Part shown: one piece after another, positions 14,076 to 21,889 of the stretch | How positions within the stretch are numbered: the stretch's first letter is position 1 | Layout: every line of letters starts with the position of its first letter | NCBI GenBank assembly: GCA_024400115.1 | Contig: JAKSNF010000018.1 | Location: 1-43,048 of the forward strand | Length of the DNA stretch: 43,048 nucleotides | Direction: 5' to 3' | From: Paludibacteraceae bacterium | GTDB taxonomy: Bacteria; Bacteroidota; Bacteroidia; Bacteroidales; Paludibacteraceae | Made by a program: the position numbers and the translations under genes | Notes under the pieces: model-generated | The model's input: only the letters and a program-made list of their open reading frames with translations | Told to the model about the DNA's origin: nothing | Database searches by the model: none

Positions 14076-16798
14076 ACTTTATCTATTTTTTGTAGGGTGA
14101 CATAAACGATATATCCCTCGGTAGCATAACCCATCGACTCAAAGTAAGAGACATAGTCACGCACCTGTTCTTGGTAGGTTTGTTTATGTTCCGAACCAAA
14201 CTTATAATCAATTATAACGGCTCGTTTGCCGTCAATCATCACGCGGTCGGGGCGTTGCGTGTGACCTGAAGGCAAGAGTATATCTTGTTCACAAAGCACT
14301 TGCTCATGCTGTTCGAACCAACCAAAGGGTTGGGCGAAGGACATGAAAGCATTCATCCTTTCTTGCAGTTCTGGAATATCCGTTTCTCTTACTTGACCCG
14401 CTGCTATCAATCTACGGAGCGCCGTCTCTCTGTCCTCAAGCGTGATAATACCGGCAAGCCAATCGTGCATCACGATTCCGAGGTCGCGTATATCCAAGGC
14501 GATGGCATCATCGCGAAGAACGCGGGTGCGGAGGGTTAAGCGTTGACCCAAAGGAACGGAGTGATAAACCGCCTCATAGGTTGTTGGCGATAGACCTTCG
14601 GCAATCGATTCTTGTTTGTCATAAGACTTTTGCTCACCTAAGAAAAGACCTTCGGGATAGAGTTCAGACAGCAGATGGTCAATGGTTGGGTATTGTGGTT
14701 TGCGCGTGAGGGCATGAACATCTTGTCCAAAGACGTAGAGTTCGTTCTTGGCACGCGTGAAAGCTACGTATGTTAGATTGAGGTTGTCCAAATACAAACT
14801 TAGTAACTCGTCTGCATATTGCTCTTGGAAGGCGGTCTTCAGTAGGTCTTTGGAGAACTGAATAGGCAACAAAGCCAGTCCTTCCTCTGCGGCAAGAGAG
14901 GGTATGAGACGTGTATCTACCCAAAGCAGTTTCTCGGTGTCCATCCTCGACTTAGCATAGGGCCATGAGCCATAGGGAATGATAACCGCTTGCCACTCCA
15001 GTCCTTTGGCTTTATGAATGGTCATGATAGCGATAGCGTCCGAACCCGAAGCGGGAATAGTGGCTTTCGTCTCACAGCGATGCCAATAATCAAGGAAAGC
15101 TGCCACATGAGCCGGTGAAGAGGCGATAAACGAATAAACGAGGTCTTGGAAGGCGGTCAAATAGGGTATTGCTCCCGTGACCTCTGCTAAATGATAGGTA
15201 TCTATAATCTCTTGCACTAAGTCGTAGAGAGGGAGTGTGTCGGAAAGATTCTCGTTTTCCTCGGGGGTGGTGTGTCCAATCTTTTGCAACGCAATCTTCA
15301 GGCGGGCTTGTAGCAATGGGTCGTTGGGTGTGAGTTTCAGCGACAGCAAACAAACGATAATCTCTATCGTCGGGTGGGAGGCTATCAGCAGACCTTCTGC
15401 CGTTTGGATAGGATAACCTTTCTCAATGAGATATTGTGCTATCTCTTGGGCTTCTTTATTACCTCGAACAAGAATAGCAATCTCTTTGTGTTGCACATGA
15501 CGAGCAATGAGATCATCTATGATAGCCGGCACGCGCTCAAGGGCTTCCTCGTTGGCTTGCGTGCGTTTCTCTGCTTTTAAGAACTCGATATGAACATATC
15601 CTTGCTCTTTGGAGTGTGGTTCTTGTCGTAGGGTAGAGTAGCAACTACGCAATAGGTCGGCACGGGTGGTGTCGGATAATTCCTTGAGGTCTGTTCTGAG
15701 TTTGTTGGCTGCCCAATCAACGTACCGTTCAAAAATCTCGTTATTGGCTTTCACCACAACTTCGGAGCTGCGGAAGTTGGTTGTCATGGGGGGCAGGTCG
15801 TGCTGCCTAATGCTTTTTTCTACCTCATGGTCTAATAACCTCCAATCCGAATTGCGCCAGCGGTAGATACTTTGTTTCACATCACCCACCACCATATTCG
15901 CGTGACCATAAGCATTACTCTCCTCAATGAGGGGTTTGAAGTTCTCCCATTGGAGTTTAGAGGTATCTTGGAACTCGTCAATCATGAAGTGGTGGTATCG
16001 TGAACCGAGTTTCTCGTAAACGAAGGCTGAATCCACGGACTGAACAACACGAGCCAACAAATGGTTAATATCGGAGATGGGTAAGCGGTTCTGCTCTTTG
16101 TTCGTTTGCTCTATCTGTTTAGCAATAGCCGACAAAGTTCCTAATTCATTGAGGTGCTTGAGTATAACGGCGGCGGTCAGGTCTTGCTCTTTCTTGGGCT
16201 TGGCAGCCTCCTCTTGGGCTTGCTGTTGGAGTTTAGCCTTATAAGCACGCATAAACTCAAGGTCATCTAATTGCGATTGGATAAGCGGCAATAGTTCGCG
16301 CACTTGCTCGGTGAGTAAGTCTTTGGCGAATTTCTGTATATCCTCCTTTGGGTTCCAACCTTTACCCGAATGAATATTATCCTCTATGTAATCGCGTAAC
16401 CATTCGTTATTCCCCTTAAAAGTGAGGTCATCTACGGCTTGATTGACCACCTCTTCCGTATCTAACGTGAGGTTAAAGAGGGCAGGTAATCCCAATTCGC
16501 GTGCAAACTGTCTAACCACCAGTTGGAAGAATCCGTCGATAGTCGATACCGCAAAGTGGGTGTAGTCTTGCAGAATAGCTGTCAATGCTTTTTGTTCGGG
16601 AGAATCCGGTGCTGCCTTACTGAGTTCGCGAATGATACGCTCCTTCATTTCGGCGGTCGCTTTTTTGGTAAAAGTGACGGCGAGAATATGCCGATGCGCT
16701 TGCTGAATATTCGTTTGATTAAGGAGCAAGTCTATGTATTTATGGGTCAGCGTGTAGGTCTTGCCCGAACCGGCAGAAGCTTTATAGATAGATAGCAT
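14072..16798 (-). CDS. UvrD/AddA-RecB-like helicase-nuclease
   Basis: 908 residues. Helicase motifs are in order: Walker A KASAGSGKTYTL near the N-terminus, VTFTKKATAEMKERI (Ia), FMIDEFQDTSKLQW (II), MTTNFRSS (IV), IAIMTIHKAKGLEWQAVIIP (V) and LTYVAFTRAKNELYVF (VI). The C-terminal 80 residues hold a PD-(D/E)XK nuclease: PDRVMIDGKRAVIIDYKFG with the D-x-K pair, then HKQTYQEQVRDY. This is the AddA/RecB architecture for double-strand-break processing. A separate AddB-like nuclease partner is expected but not in the window. It is separated by 1 bp from the upstream lipoprotein gene and overlaps rimM. Confidence 0.93.
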   Translation of the reverse strand: MLSIYKASAGSGKTYTLTHKYIDLLLNQTNIQQAHRHILAVTFTKKATAEMKERIIRELSKAAPDSPEQKALTAILQDYTHFAVSTIDGFFQLVVRQFARELGLPALFNLTLDTEEVVNQAVDDLTFKGNNEWLRDYIEDNIHSGKGWNPKEDIQKFAKDLLTEQVRELLPLIQSQLDDLEFMRAYKAKLQQQAQEEAAKPKKEQDLTAAVILKHLNELGTLSAIAKQIEQTNKEQNRLPISDINHLLARVVQSVDSAFVYEKLGSRYHHFMIDEFQDTSKLQWENFKPLIEESNAYGHANMVVGDVKQSIYRWRNSDWRLLDHEVEKSIRQHDLPPMTTNFRSSEVVVKANNEIFERYVDWAANKLRTDLKELSDTTRADLLRSCYSTLRQEPHSKEQGYVHIEFLKAEKRTQANEEALERVPAIIDDLIARHVQHKEIAILVRGNKEAQEIAQYLIEKGYPIQTAEGLLIASHPTIEIIVCLLSLKLTPNDPLLQARLKIALQKIGHTTPEENENLSDTLPLYDLVQEIIDTYHLAEVTGAIPYLTAFQDLVYSFIASSPAHVAAFLDYWHRCETKATIPASGSDAIAIMTIHKAKGLEWQAVIIPYGSWPYAKSRMDTEKLLWVDTRLIPSLAAEEGLALLPIQFSKDLLKTAFQEQYADELLSLYLDNLNLTYVAFTRAKNELYVFGQDVHALTRKPQYPTIDHLLSELYPEGLFLGEQKSYDKQESIAEGLSPTTYEAVYHSVPLGQRLTLRTRVLRDDAIALDIRDLGIVMHDWLAGIITLEDRETALRRLIAAGQVRETDIPELQERMNAFMSFAQPFGWFEQHEQVLCEQDILLPSGHTQRPDRVMIDGKRAVIIDYKFGSEHKQTYQEQVRDYVSYFESMGYATEGYIVYVTLQKIDKV

Positions 16799-16799
16799 A

Positions 16800-17291
16800 T
16801 TAGTTACGGACAGTTATAACGCCATTAGCGACATTGGTTTCATATTGCTTTAAACGCTCTTTCGATTTACCTTTAGTAGGCGTGCCAAAGCATGTCAAAT
16901 CATATTGCTCTCCGCAATCGGGACAGATAGCGAAGAAACCTTCTATATACGTCTTATGACACTTGCCTGTGCTTAGATAGCAGGCGGGACATGCCATATC
17001 GAAAGACGAGTACGGATTGAGACTCGAACCGGTCACAATCACCACCACACCCCCAAAACCATGAGCACCATGCCCTTCTTGGTAGCGGCGAACCTGATTC
17101 ATATAGTGCAACCCCTCTGCGTCGGCTATCACGTAATCATATAAGCATGACGGCTGAAAATGCACGAACATGTCTTGATTCGTGTTGATACGAACGCCAA
17201 CGGGACGCACCGGAAGCGAACTCACCGGTTCTGTGCAAGAGTGGCAAAGGATTGCCAGCAAGGGAAGTAATATGTAGAACTTTGTGTTCAA
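16800..17291 (-). CDS. Hypothetical zinc-ribbon lipoprotein
   Basis: 163 residues, not assigned to a named family. The start is a TTG at 17291 that overlaps the FKBP stop (TTGA); it is needed to include the lipoprotein signal MNTKFYILLPLLAILCHSC, and no ATG occurs before residue about 41. The middle has GHGAHGFGGVVVIVTG, then two Cys pairs, MACPACYLS and ICPDCGEQYD, which look like a zinc ribbon. Similar small lipoproteins occur next to FKBP genes in Bacteroidales as I recall, but no function is known to me. The role may be envelope-related by context. Confidence 0.75.
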   Translation of the reverse strand: MNTKFYILLPLLAILCHSCTEPVSSLPVRPVGVRINTNQDMFVHFQPSCLYDYVIADAEGLHYMNQVRRYQEGHGAHGFGGVVVIVTGSSLNPYSSFDMACPACYLSTGKCHKTYIEGFFAICPDCGEQYDLTCFGTPTKGKSKERLKQYETNVANGVITVRN

Positions 17292-17755
17292 TTGATAGCA
17301 GCCAGATGAATATAGAAGTGTAAGGTTGAATAGGGGGGAATAAAGGACGTCGTTCCTTCTGTTCCTACACCATCTTCTCCGTATCCCAATTCATAGGGGA
17401 TATAGAGTTCAATCGTTCCGTGGGTGTGAATCATCTTGATTCCTTCTTGGAATCCGGGAATAAGTTCTGCTACGGTACTGCTGAGAGCTGCGCGTTGGAA
17501 CTGATAACCATCAATCAGCCAACCCTTGCATATATCGCAACGGATATTACTGCTGCTATTGGGTTTGGCTTCGGAAGTGAACTTATCTTCGCGAATACAA
17601 TACACTAATCCGGTCGAAGTCGTGTGAAAATCGGGATCCAGTTTAACCTGCTCTAAAACCATCTCGTTGCGTGCTTTCCAATCAAGGAAATCATCGTTCT
17701 TACAACCACTCAGTAGCGCTATGAGCGCAATCATTATAAATAAGTTCTTTTTCAT
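17288..17755 (-). CDS. FKBP-type peptidyl-prolyl isomerase lipoprotein
   Basis: 155 residues with lipobox LLSGC after MKKNLFIMIALIA. The C-terminal half carries the FKBP features VAELIPGFQEGIKMIHTHG, LYIPYELGYGEDG and IPPYSTLHFYIHL. It should catalyse proline cis-trans isomerisation in the periplasm. A CDICKG pair is unusual in the domain. A 40-bp gap upstream carries TTAATTC heptamers, and its stop overlaps the next gene. Confidence 0.9.
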   Translation of the reverse strand: MKKNLFIMIALIALLSGCKNDDFLDWKARNEMVLEQVKLDPDFHTTSTGLVYCIREDKFTSEAKPNSSSNIRCDICKGWLIDGYQFQRAALSSTVAELIPGFQEGIKMIHTHGTIELYIPYELGYGEDGVGTEGTTSFIPPYSTLHFYIHLAAIN

Positions 17756-17768
17756 ACTACTATATCTC

Positions 17769-17791
17769 TCTTAATTCTTAATCCTTAATTC
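17769..17791. repeat. CTTAATT heptamer array between the EnvC-like and FKBP genes
   Basis: About three plus-strand heptamers CTTAATT/CTTAATC fill most of the 40-bp spacer. This is a heptamer class of its own. Confidence 0.75.
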
Positions 17792-17795
17792 AAAA

Positions 17796-18968
17796 TTATT
17801 TTAATATCCATTGTTCGGGGTTTAATATGTTTCTATCTTGATATATTTGGAAGTATAATTCGGTTTTGTTATCTTCTTCGGGATTAGTGTAAATCGTACC
17901 AATAGTTTGTTTGGTATCCACGTGTTGACCTTGCTTAACTTGCAACTTACTTAGGCCCGAATAAACCGTTCTGTAATTACCATGCTGAATAATAACGGCA
18001 TAGGTGTTGTTCATCACAAAGCACGAACTGATAGTTCCTTCATACACAGCTCGAGCTGTTGCTCCGGATGTGGTTTGGAGATAAATACCCTTGTTGTCTA
18101 TTATCACTTCCTTATAAACGGGATGTGCATGTTTGCCGAAGTGTCCTGATATATTGCCGCTTTCGATAGGCCATGGGAGACGACCTTTGTTTTTCTCAAA
18201 ACCGCCGGCAATGAGTTGTTGCTCGGGAGTAAGAGCGGTTTTCGTTTGTGTTTGTTGACGAATAAGATTATCAATCTTTGCATTGAGGTCAGCCACCGCT
18301 TTCTGTTGTTTATTCAGTTGTGCCTTTAGTGTCTTCTCTTGCTTTTTGAGTTCCTCTAACATCGCTTTTTGTTGTCGTTCACTTCGTGCCAGTTTGTCTT
18401 GTTCTAATTGTTGTGCTTTCAATGTTTTCTGCTTTGCTTTCTTGTTTGCGGCAAGCAAATCATTCTGGTGCTCTATGGCTTCTTGCTTATTGGTTATTTT
18501 GGCTATCTGTGCCTGTCGATACTGCCCAAACTCTTGCATGTAACGGAGTCGACGAACGAGTTGTTGGAATGTTGAAGCAGAGAAAAGGAAGATGAATGGT
18601 GATTGGTGGGTTTGTGCATAATGCGTTTGTCGAACGAGTTCTGCGTAATCTTCCTGAAGGACAATGAGTTCTGATTGCAATTTGCTTTTGTTGGACTGTA
18701 ACTGATTCATTTCCTTGTTAAGAGCGGTTATCTCGTTGTTGATGTTCTTCACCAATTTGCGCTGGGTGGCAATGTTTTGGTTGAGCAACTCCAACTTATT
18801 GAGGGTCACTTTCTTATTTGATTTGGTTTGCTCCAACATCTTATTGGTTGTTGCAATCTGCTGCTCCAACTGGCGTTGCTGCTGTTGAAGGGACTCTACG
18901 TCCTGAGAAAGGAGTAGGGGAGTAGAGGCGTAGAAGAAGAGAGCTAATATGATGATAATTCTTTTCAT
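17796..18968 (-). CDS. EnvC-like murein hydrolase activator (degenerate M23/LytM)
   Basis: 390 residues. A signal peptide (MKRIIIILALFFYASTPLLL) precedes a long coiled coil at residues about 25-250 (QQQRQLEQQIATTN, many KxxLxxL heptads) and a C-terminal M23 domain (GRLPWPIESGNISGHFGKHA). The metal ligands of active LytM enzymes are missing: NKGIYL stands where HxGxD is expected and IIQHGNYRTVYSGL where HxH is expected. This matches EnvC, which activates amidases at the division site instead of cutting murein. The order dut, TPR, DUF4292, M23 is one I recall from other Bacteroidetes. An octamer repeat encodes the end of the signal peptide. Confidence 0.9.
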   Translation of the reverse strand: MKRIIIILALFFYASTPLLLSQDVESLQQQQRQLEQQIATTNKMLEQTKSNKKVTLNKLELLNQNIATQRKLVKNINNEITALNKEMNQLQSNKSKLQSELIVLQEDYAELVRQTHYAQTHQSPFIFLFSASTFQQLVRRLRYMQEFGQYRQAQIAKITNKQEAIEHQNDLLAANKKAKQKTLKAQQLEQDKLARSERQQKAMLEELKKQEKTLKAQLNKQQKAVADLNAKIDNLIRQQTQTKTALTPEQQLIAGGFEKNKGRLPWPIESGNISGHFGKHAHPVYKEVIIDNKGIYLQTTSGATARAVYEGTISSCFVMNNTYAVIIQHGNYRTVYSGLSKLQVKQGQHVDTKQTIGTIYTNPEEDNKTELYFQIYQDRNILNPEQWILK

Positions 18969-19597
18969 TACAATACTTGATCAATAGACTTATAGGTGAA
19001 ACGACTAAGGGGTAAACGATTCATGTTAACGGGCACATTGGTTCGTATCTCGGGATAAGTGATGTTAAGAATAACCGAGTGACCGGCGATAGTAAATGCA
19101 CGTAGGGTACTGTTTTGTCCTTTGGGCAAGATAGCTCCCGTGGCTATGTCCTGCACATCCTTATATGCGATAGGAATAGGCGAGTAGGGGAGTAGCGATT
19201 CATAGGTCAGTGGAACATACTCCATGGTCGTTTTGTCAAACACGATAAGGTCGGTTGGAGTAGCCTCTAATCGAATCAACTCTATTCCTGCCATCGGTTG
19301 AATAGACCAAATGACGAGCGAATCTATGGTCGTCATAAACGTAACGCGTGCAGAGACGTATTCGCCATCTATCGTCAGTCCGGCGCGAGCCGAAGGCACA
19401 TGCACTGTCCTTATCCTTTCTCCTTCATCCTTTATCCTTTGTCCTTGCTCCCCTGTCATCACCACTCGTTGTGACGAACAACCAAACATAAACAAGGATG
19501 CAATGAATAGCAATCCTACAGCGCAGCGGTCTTTCAGGGCTTCGCCCGTTCCTTTATTTCGTCTTTTCGAGGTGCTGTTGAATAAGTTTCTTCTCAT
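18968..19597 (-). CDS. DUF4292 family lipoprotein
   Basis: 209 residues with lipobox-like FMFGC at about residue 40, an unusually late position. The extra N-terminal segment TGEALKDRCAV is encoded by the palindrome GGGCGAAGCCC and a repeat like those in the TonB receptor. The domain includes LVIWSIQPMAGIELIRLEATPTDLIVFDK and VILNITYPEIRTNVPVNM, resembling outer-membrane lipoprotein carrier-like beta folds. A 7-bp purine array encodes EQGQRIKDEGERIRT right after the lipobox. The start overlaps the TPR gene by 44 bp, so the true start is uncertain. Function unknown; it neighbours envelope genes. Confidence 0.8.
   Translation of the reverse strand: MRRNLFNSTSKRRNKGTGEALKDRCAVGLLFIASLFMFGCSSQRVVMTGEQGQRIKDEGERIRTVHVPSARAGLTIDGEYVSARVTFMTTIDSLVIWSIQPMAGIELIRLEATPTDLIVFDKTTMEYVPLTYESLLPYSPIPIAYKDVQDIATGAILPKGQNSTLRAFTIAGHSVILNITYPEIRTNVPVNMNRLPLSRFTYKSIDQVL
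19403..19444 (-). repeat. In-frame heptamer array (GATAAAG class) in the DUF4292 gene
   Basis: On the coding strand GACAAAG, GATAAAG, GATGAAG, GAGAAAG and GATAAGG follow with period 7. Unlike the CTCTAAA class the coding strand here is the purine-rich one, which gives Lys/Arg/Glu/Gln. Confidence 0.85.
19535..19555 (-). repeat. Palindromic insert in the DUF4292 signal region
   Basis: GGGCTTCGCCC lies beside CTTTCA, matching the palindrome-plus-TGAAAG motif of the TonB receptor repeats. It falls where the TPR gene end and the DUF4292 start overlap. Confidence 0.6.
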
Positions 19598-20396
19598 TTG
19601 GATCGGTTGCTAAATTAAGAGCTTTTGTTAGGTAGAATCGAGCAAGGGTATCTTTTCCCTTGAGGTGTAGTATCCAGCCGTAGGTATCTAAGAACGAACT
19701 ATTCTCCGGTTGAAGACGAATAGCTTCTGCGGACATCTGCTCCGCTTTATTCAAATCGCCCTTATGGGTGGCAAGTATATAAGCATAATCGTTCAGCACG
19801 GTGGGGTTATCGGGCACTTGTTCGAGGTAGGTGTCCAAATGTCCTAATGCCTTCTTAACCTTGTTCTGACGAATAGCTATTTGGTATCTCACTAAAGCGC
19901 TATACGGAGACGGACCTAATAGTTTATCCTCTTTGTCTATCGCTTGGGTAGCGGTCTTATAGTCGGACAGAATCATCGACAATTGAAGGAGTGCGTGCCA
20001 CGCATCTTCGTCTTCCGGATGGGCTTTCGTTACCGCTTGCATGATAGTGAAAGCCTCCTTGAAGCGATTTTGTTCCATGAGCGTACTCACGTGGTGTTGA
20101 TATAATTCGTTAGGCGCATACTGGTACGCACGCGCGTAAGCAACACGAGCGGAGTCTTTCAAATGGAGGGCGTCGTATATGATTCCCAAGTAATCTTGTG
20201 TGCGAGCGTCGGTAGGGTGGATATCGGCGCACAGACGGAACAAACAGAACGCTTGAGCATAACGCCCATCGTTCATGGCTTTTTGTCCTGCATAGAAATC
20301 GTAGTAGAACTGTGCCTCCCTTTCCGGCGTCATCTCCGCCCTCATCGGTAGCACTCCTACCCACAACATCATCAATATTACTCTAACTACTTTCAA
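19554..20396 (-). CDS. Tetratricopeptide-repeat protein
   Basis: 280 residues from a TTG at 20396; an ATG at 20372 would shorten the signal peptide (VILMMLWVGVLPMRA). TPR-type helical pairs occupy nearly all the rest: YYDFYAGQKAMNDGRYAQAF, DYLGIIYDALHLKDSARVAYARAYQYAP, VLNDYAYILATHKGDLNKAEQMSAEAIRLQP and FLDTYGWILHLKGKDTLARFYLTKAL. It is probably a periplasmic or envelope-attached scaffold. The context (dut, DUF4292, EnvC-like) is a grouping I recall from Bacteroidetes; its partner is unknown. The TTG and the codons after it lie in a CTTTCAA heptamer array. Confidence 0.9.
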   Translation of the reverse strand: MKVVRVILMMLWVGVLPMRAEMTPEREAQFYYDFYAGQKAMNDGRYAQAFCLFRLCADIHPTDARTQDYLGIIYDALHLKDSARVAYARAYQYAPNELYQHHVSTLMEQNRFKEAFTIMQAVTKAHPEDEDAWHALLQLSMILSDYKTATQAIDKEDKLLGPSPYSALVRYQIAIRQNKVKKALGHLDTYLEQVPDNPTVLNDYAYILATHKGDLNKAEQMSAEAIRLQPENSSFLDTYGWILHLKGKDTLARFYLTKALNLATDPNEKKLIQQHLEKTK

Positions 20397-20405
20397 CTTT
20401 CAACT
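20385..20405. repeat. CTTTCAA heptamers at the TPR start / dut stop
   Basis: About three 7-bp units (ACTACTT, TCAACTT, TCAACTA) span the gap between dut and the TPR gene and include the TTG start. Confidence 0.75.
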
Positions 20406-20838
20406 ACTTTGTCCCAGAATGTCCAAAACCACCTACGCCACGTTCGGTCATTTCGAGTATATCCACTTCGAACACCTCAGGACGTTCCACGGGTGATATG
20501 AGCATTTGGCATATACGGTCGCCGGACTCAATCGTTTGGGGTTCGTTACTGAGGTTGATCAGTATCGCGCACACTTCACCACGGTAGTCGGAATCGATCG
20601 TGCCGGGGGTGTTCAGTATAGTCAAACCACGTTTGAGAGCCAGTCCGCTGCGGGGGCGAATCTGGGCTTCATAACCACGAGGCAGTTCCATGTATAAGCC
20701 TGTCGGAATGAGTTTGCGCTCTAAGGGTTGTAGGGTGATAGGTTGCGGAATAAAAGCACGCAGATCCATGCAAGCTGCCTCTTCCGATTCATACTTCGGT
20801 AACGGGTTGTTACTCTTGTTAATAAACTTTACTGTCAT
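20404..20838 (-). CDS. dut: dUTP diphosphatase
   Basis: 144 residues, the standard trimeric dUTPase length. Motifs in order: AACMDLRAF (1), IRPRSGLALKRG (2), ILNTPGTIDSDYRGEV (3), GDRICQMLISP (4) and the C-terminal ERGVGGFGHSGTK (5). It hydrolyses dUTP to dUMP, keeping uracil out of DNA. The upstream spacer to the kinase gene is a heptamer array; the downstream gene begins within 8 bp. Confidence 0.97.
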   Translation of the reverse strand: MTVKFINKSNNPLPKYESEEAACMDLRAFIPQPITLQPLERKLIPTGLYMELPRGYEAQIRPRSGLALKRGLTILNTPGTIDSDYRGEVCAILINLSNEPQTIESGDRICQMLISPVERPEVFEVDILEMTERGVGGFGHSGTK

Positions 20839-20840
20839 AT

Positions 20841-20901
20841 CTCTAAACTTTAAACTTATAAACTAGTCGGCTTCTTTAAACTTTAAACTTTCAACTTTCA
20901 A
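20841..20901. repeat. Intergenic CTTTAAA heptamer element
   Basis: On the plus strand CTTTAAA units (20846 onward), then ACTAGTCGGCTTCTTT, then CTTTAAA, CTTTAAA, CTTTCAA and CTTTCAA. The central module resembles ACCAGACGGCTTCTCT of the mutS elements. It fills the whole gap between the kinase stop and the dut start. Confidence 0.9.
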
Positions 20902-21792
20902 CTAAAACCTCTTCTCCACCAGCACTCTCAGTCCGTCCTCCACGATGCGGATATGTATATCCTTCTCCATCTCCACCGGATCGCCATCTATGTGGAAGGG
21001 TGCTTTCTCTTCGCGATAAAGGGTTATCTCTTTGGCTTGTGCCCCGTCCATAAACAGACTCTTGTCTATCATCTTCGTGAATAGTCCCAATGCCAGCGAG
21101 GGGGCTGCAAAGATGGCTTTGCCCGACATGATGCATATATCCATCTTACCATCTTGGATACTGGCGTGAGGGGCTATATAAGCATCGTTCCCCCATTGGT
21201 TAGCATTAGCGAACGTGATAAGGAAAGCGGTGGTGCTTATATCTAATTTCGAACCGTCGTTGGCTGCTATATGGTAGTGCTGCGGCTTATAGGAAACTAA
21301 GTCTTCCACTATCTTTTGTAGATAGGTTTTCAGTCCTCTTTTGCCGTCTGCGGCGAACTGCTCTGCTATCATCGCATCAAAACCCGTGCCACAAGTGGTC
21401 ACAAAGAGGTGGTCATTGGCTAATCCATAATCAACGGCTATGGCTTCTGAGTGGTTGAGCATCTCAATGGCTTTATTGACGCGCATAGAGATATTGAGGT
21501 GGCGTGCAAAACCGTTTCCGCTACCCATAGGTAAAATACCGAGGGCTGTTTGCGTGTCGCGTAGTCCGCGTGCCACTTCATTGACTGTACCATCGCCGCC
21601 GACGGCAACGACGGCATCAAAACCCATTTGTGCAAACTGGTGGGCAAGTTCGGTGGCATGCCCTGCATATTCGGTAAACACGATGTTCTCGAGCCACTGT
21701 GACTTATCGAGTGTTTGGCTAATCAGTTTCGGTAGTTTCTTCTTATTTACCGTCCCTGCAATAGGGTTAATAATAAAGGCAATATTCTTCAT
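20902..21792 (-). CDS. Diacylglycerol/sphingosine-type lipid kinase
   Basis: 296 residues. IAFIINPIAGTVNKKKL, the nucleotide-binding VAVGGDGTVNEVARGL and LPMGSGNGFARHLN are the DAGK catalytic signature (DgkB/YegS type). A C-terminal beta-rich part includes AFLITFANANQWGNDAYIAP and FHIDGDPVEM. It phosphorylates a lipid such as diacylglycerol or a sphingoid base. It is the first gene of the long minus-strand run, and its promoter overlaps the divergent one of the DUF4301 gene. Confidence 0.92.
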   Translation of the reverse strand: MKNIAFIINPIAGTVNKKKLPKLISQTLDKSQWLENIVFTEYAGHATELAHQFAQMGFDAVVAVGGDGTVNEVARGLRDTQTALGILPMGSGNGFARHLNISMRVNKAIEMLNHSEAIAVDYGLANDHLFVTTCGTGFDAMIAEQFAADGKRGLKTYLQKIVEDLVSYKPQHYHIAANDGSKLDISTTAFLITFANANQWGNDAYIAPHASIQDGKMDICIMSGKAIFAAPSLALGLFTKMIDKSLFMDGAQAKEITLYREEKAPFHIDGDPVEMEKDIHIRIVEDGLRVLVEKRF

Positions 21793-21820
21793 ATATGTCC
21801 TATTTTATGAAATTCGCGTG

Positions 21821-21851
21821 CAAAATTACAAATTTATTTTGATATATGCAA
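21821..21851 (-). promoter_or_regulatory. Promoter of the lipid kinase run
   Basis: Minus-strand TAATTTTG (21828-21821) with TTG (21851-21849) 20 nt upstream. It is probably the main promoter for the long gene train to 2153. Confidence 0.65.
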
Positions 21852-21868
21852 AAAAAAGTGTAACTTTG
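21839..21868 (+). promoter_or_regulatory. Promoter of the DUF4301 gene
   Basis: TTG (21839-21841), exactly 19 nt, TAACTTTG (21861-21868): a perfect match to the Bacteroidetes consensus, 21 bp upstream of the ATG. It interleaves with the divergent promoter. Confidence 0.85.
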
Positions 21869-21889
21869 CAGCAAAAATCAATTATAACC

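Noticed and set aside
21440..21889. Long N-terminal extension of the DUF4301 frame
   Set aside because: It runs antisense to the lipid kinase and across a consensus promoter; ATG 21890 follows the promoter directly.
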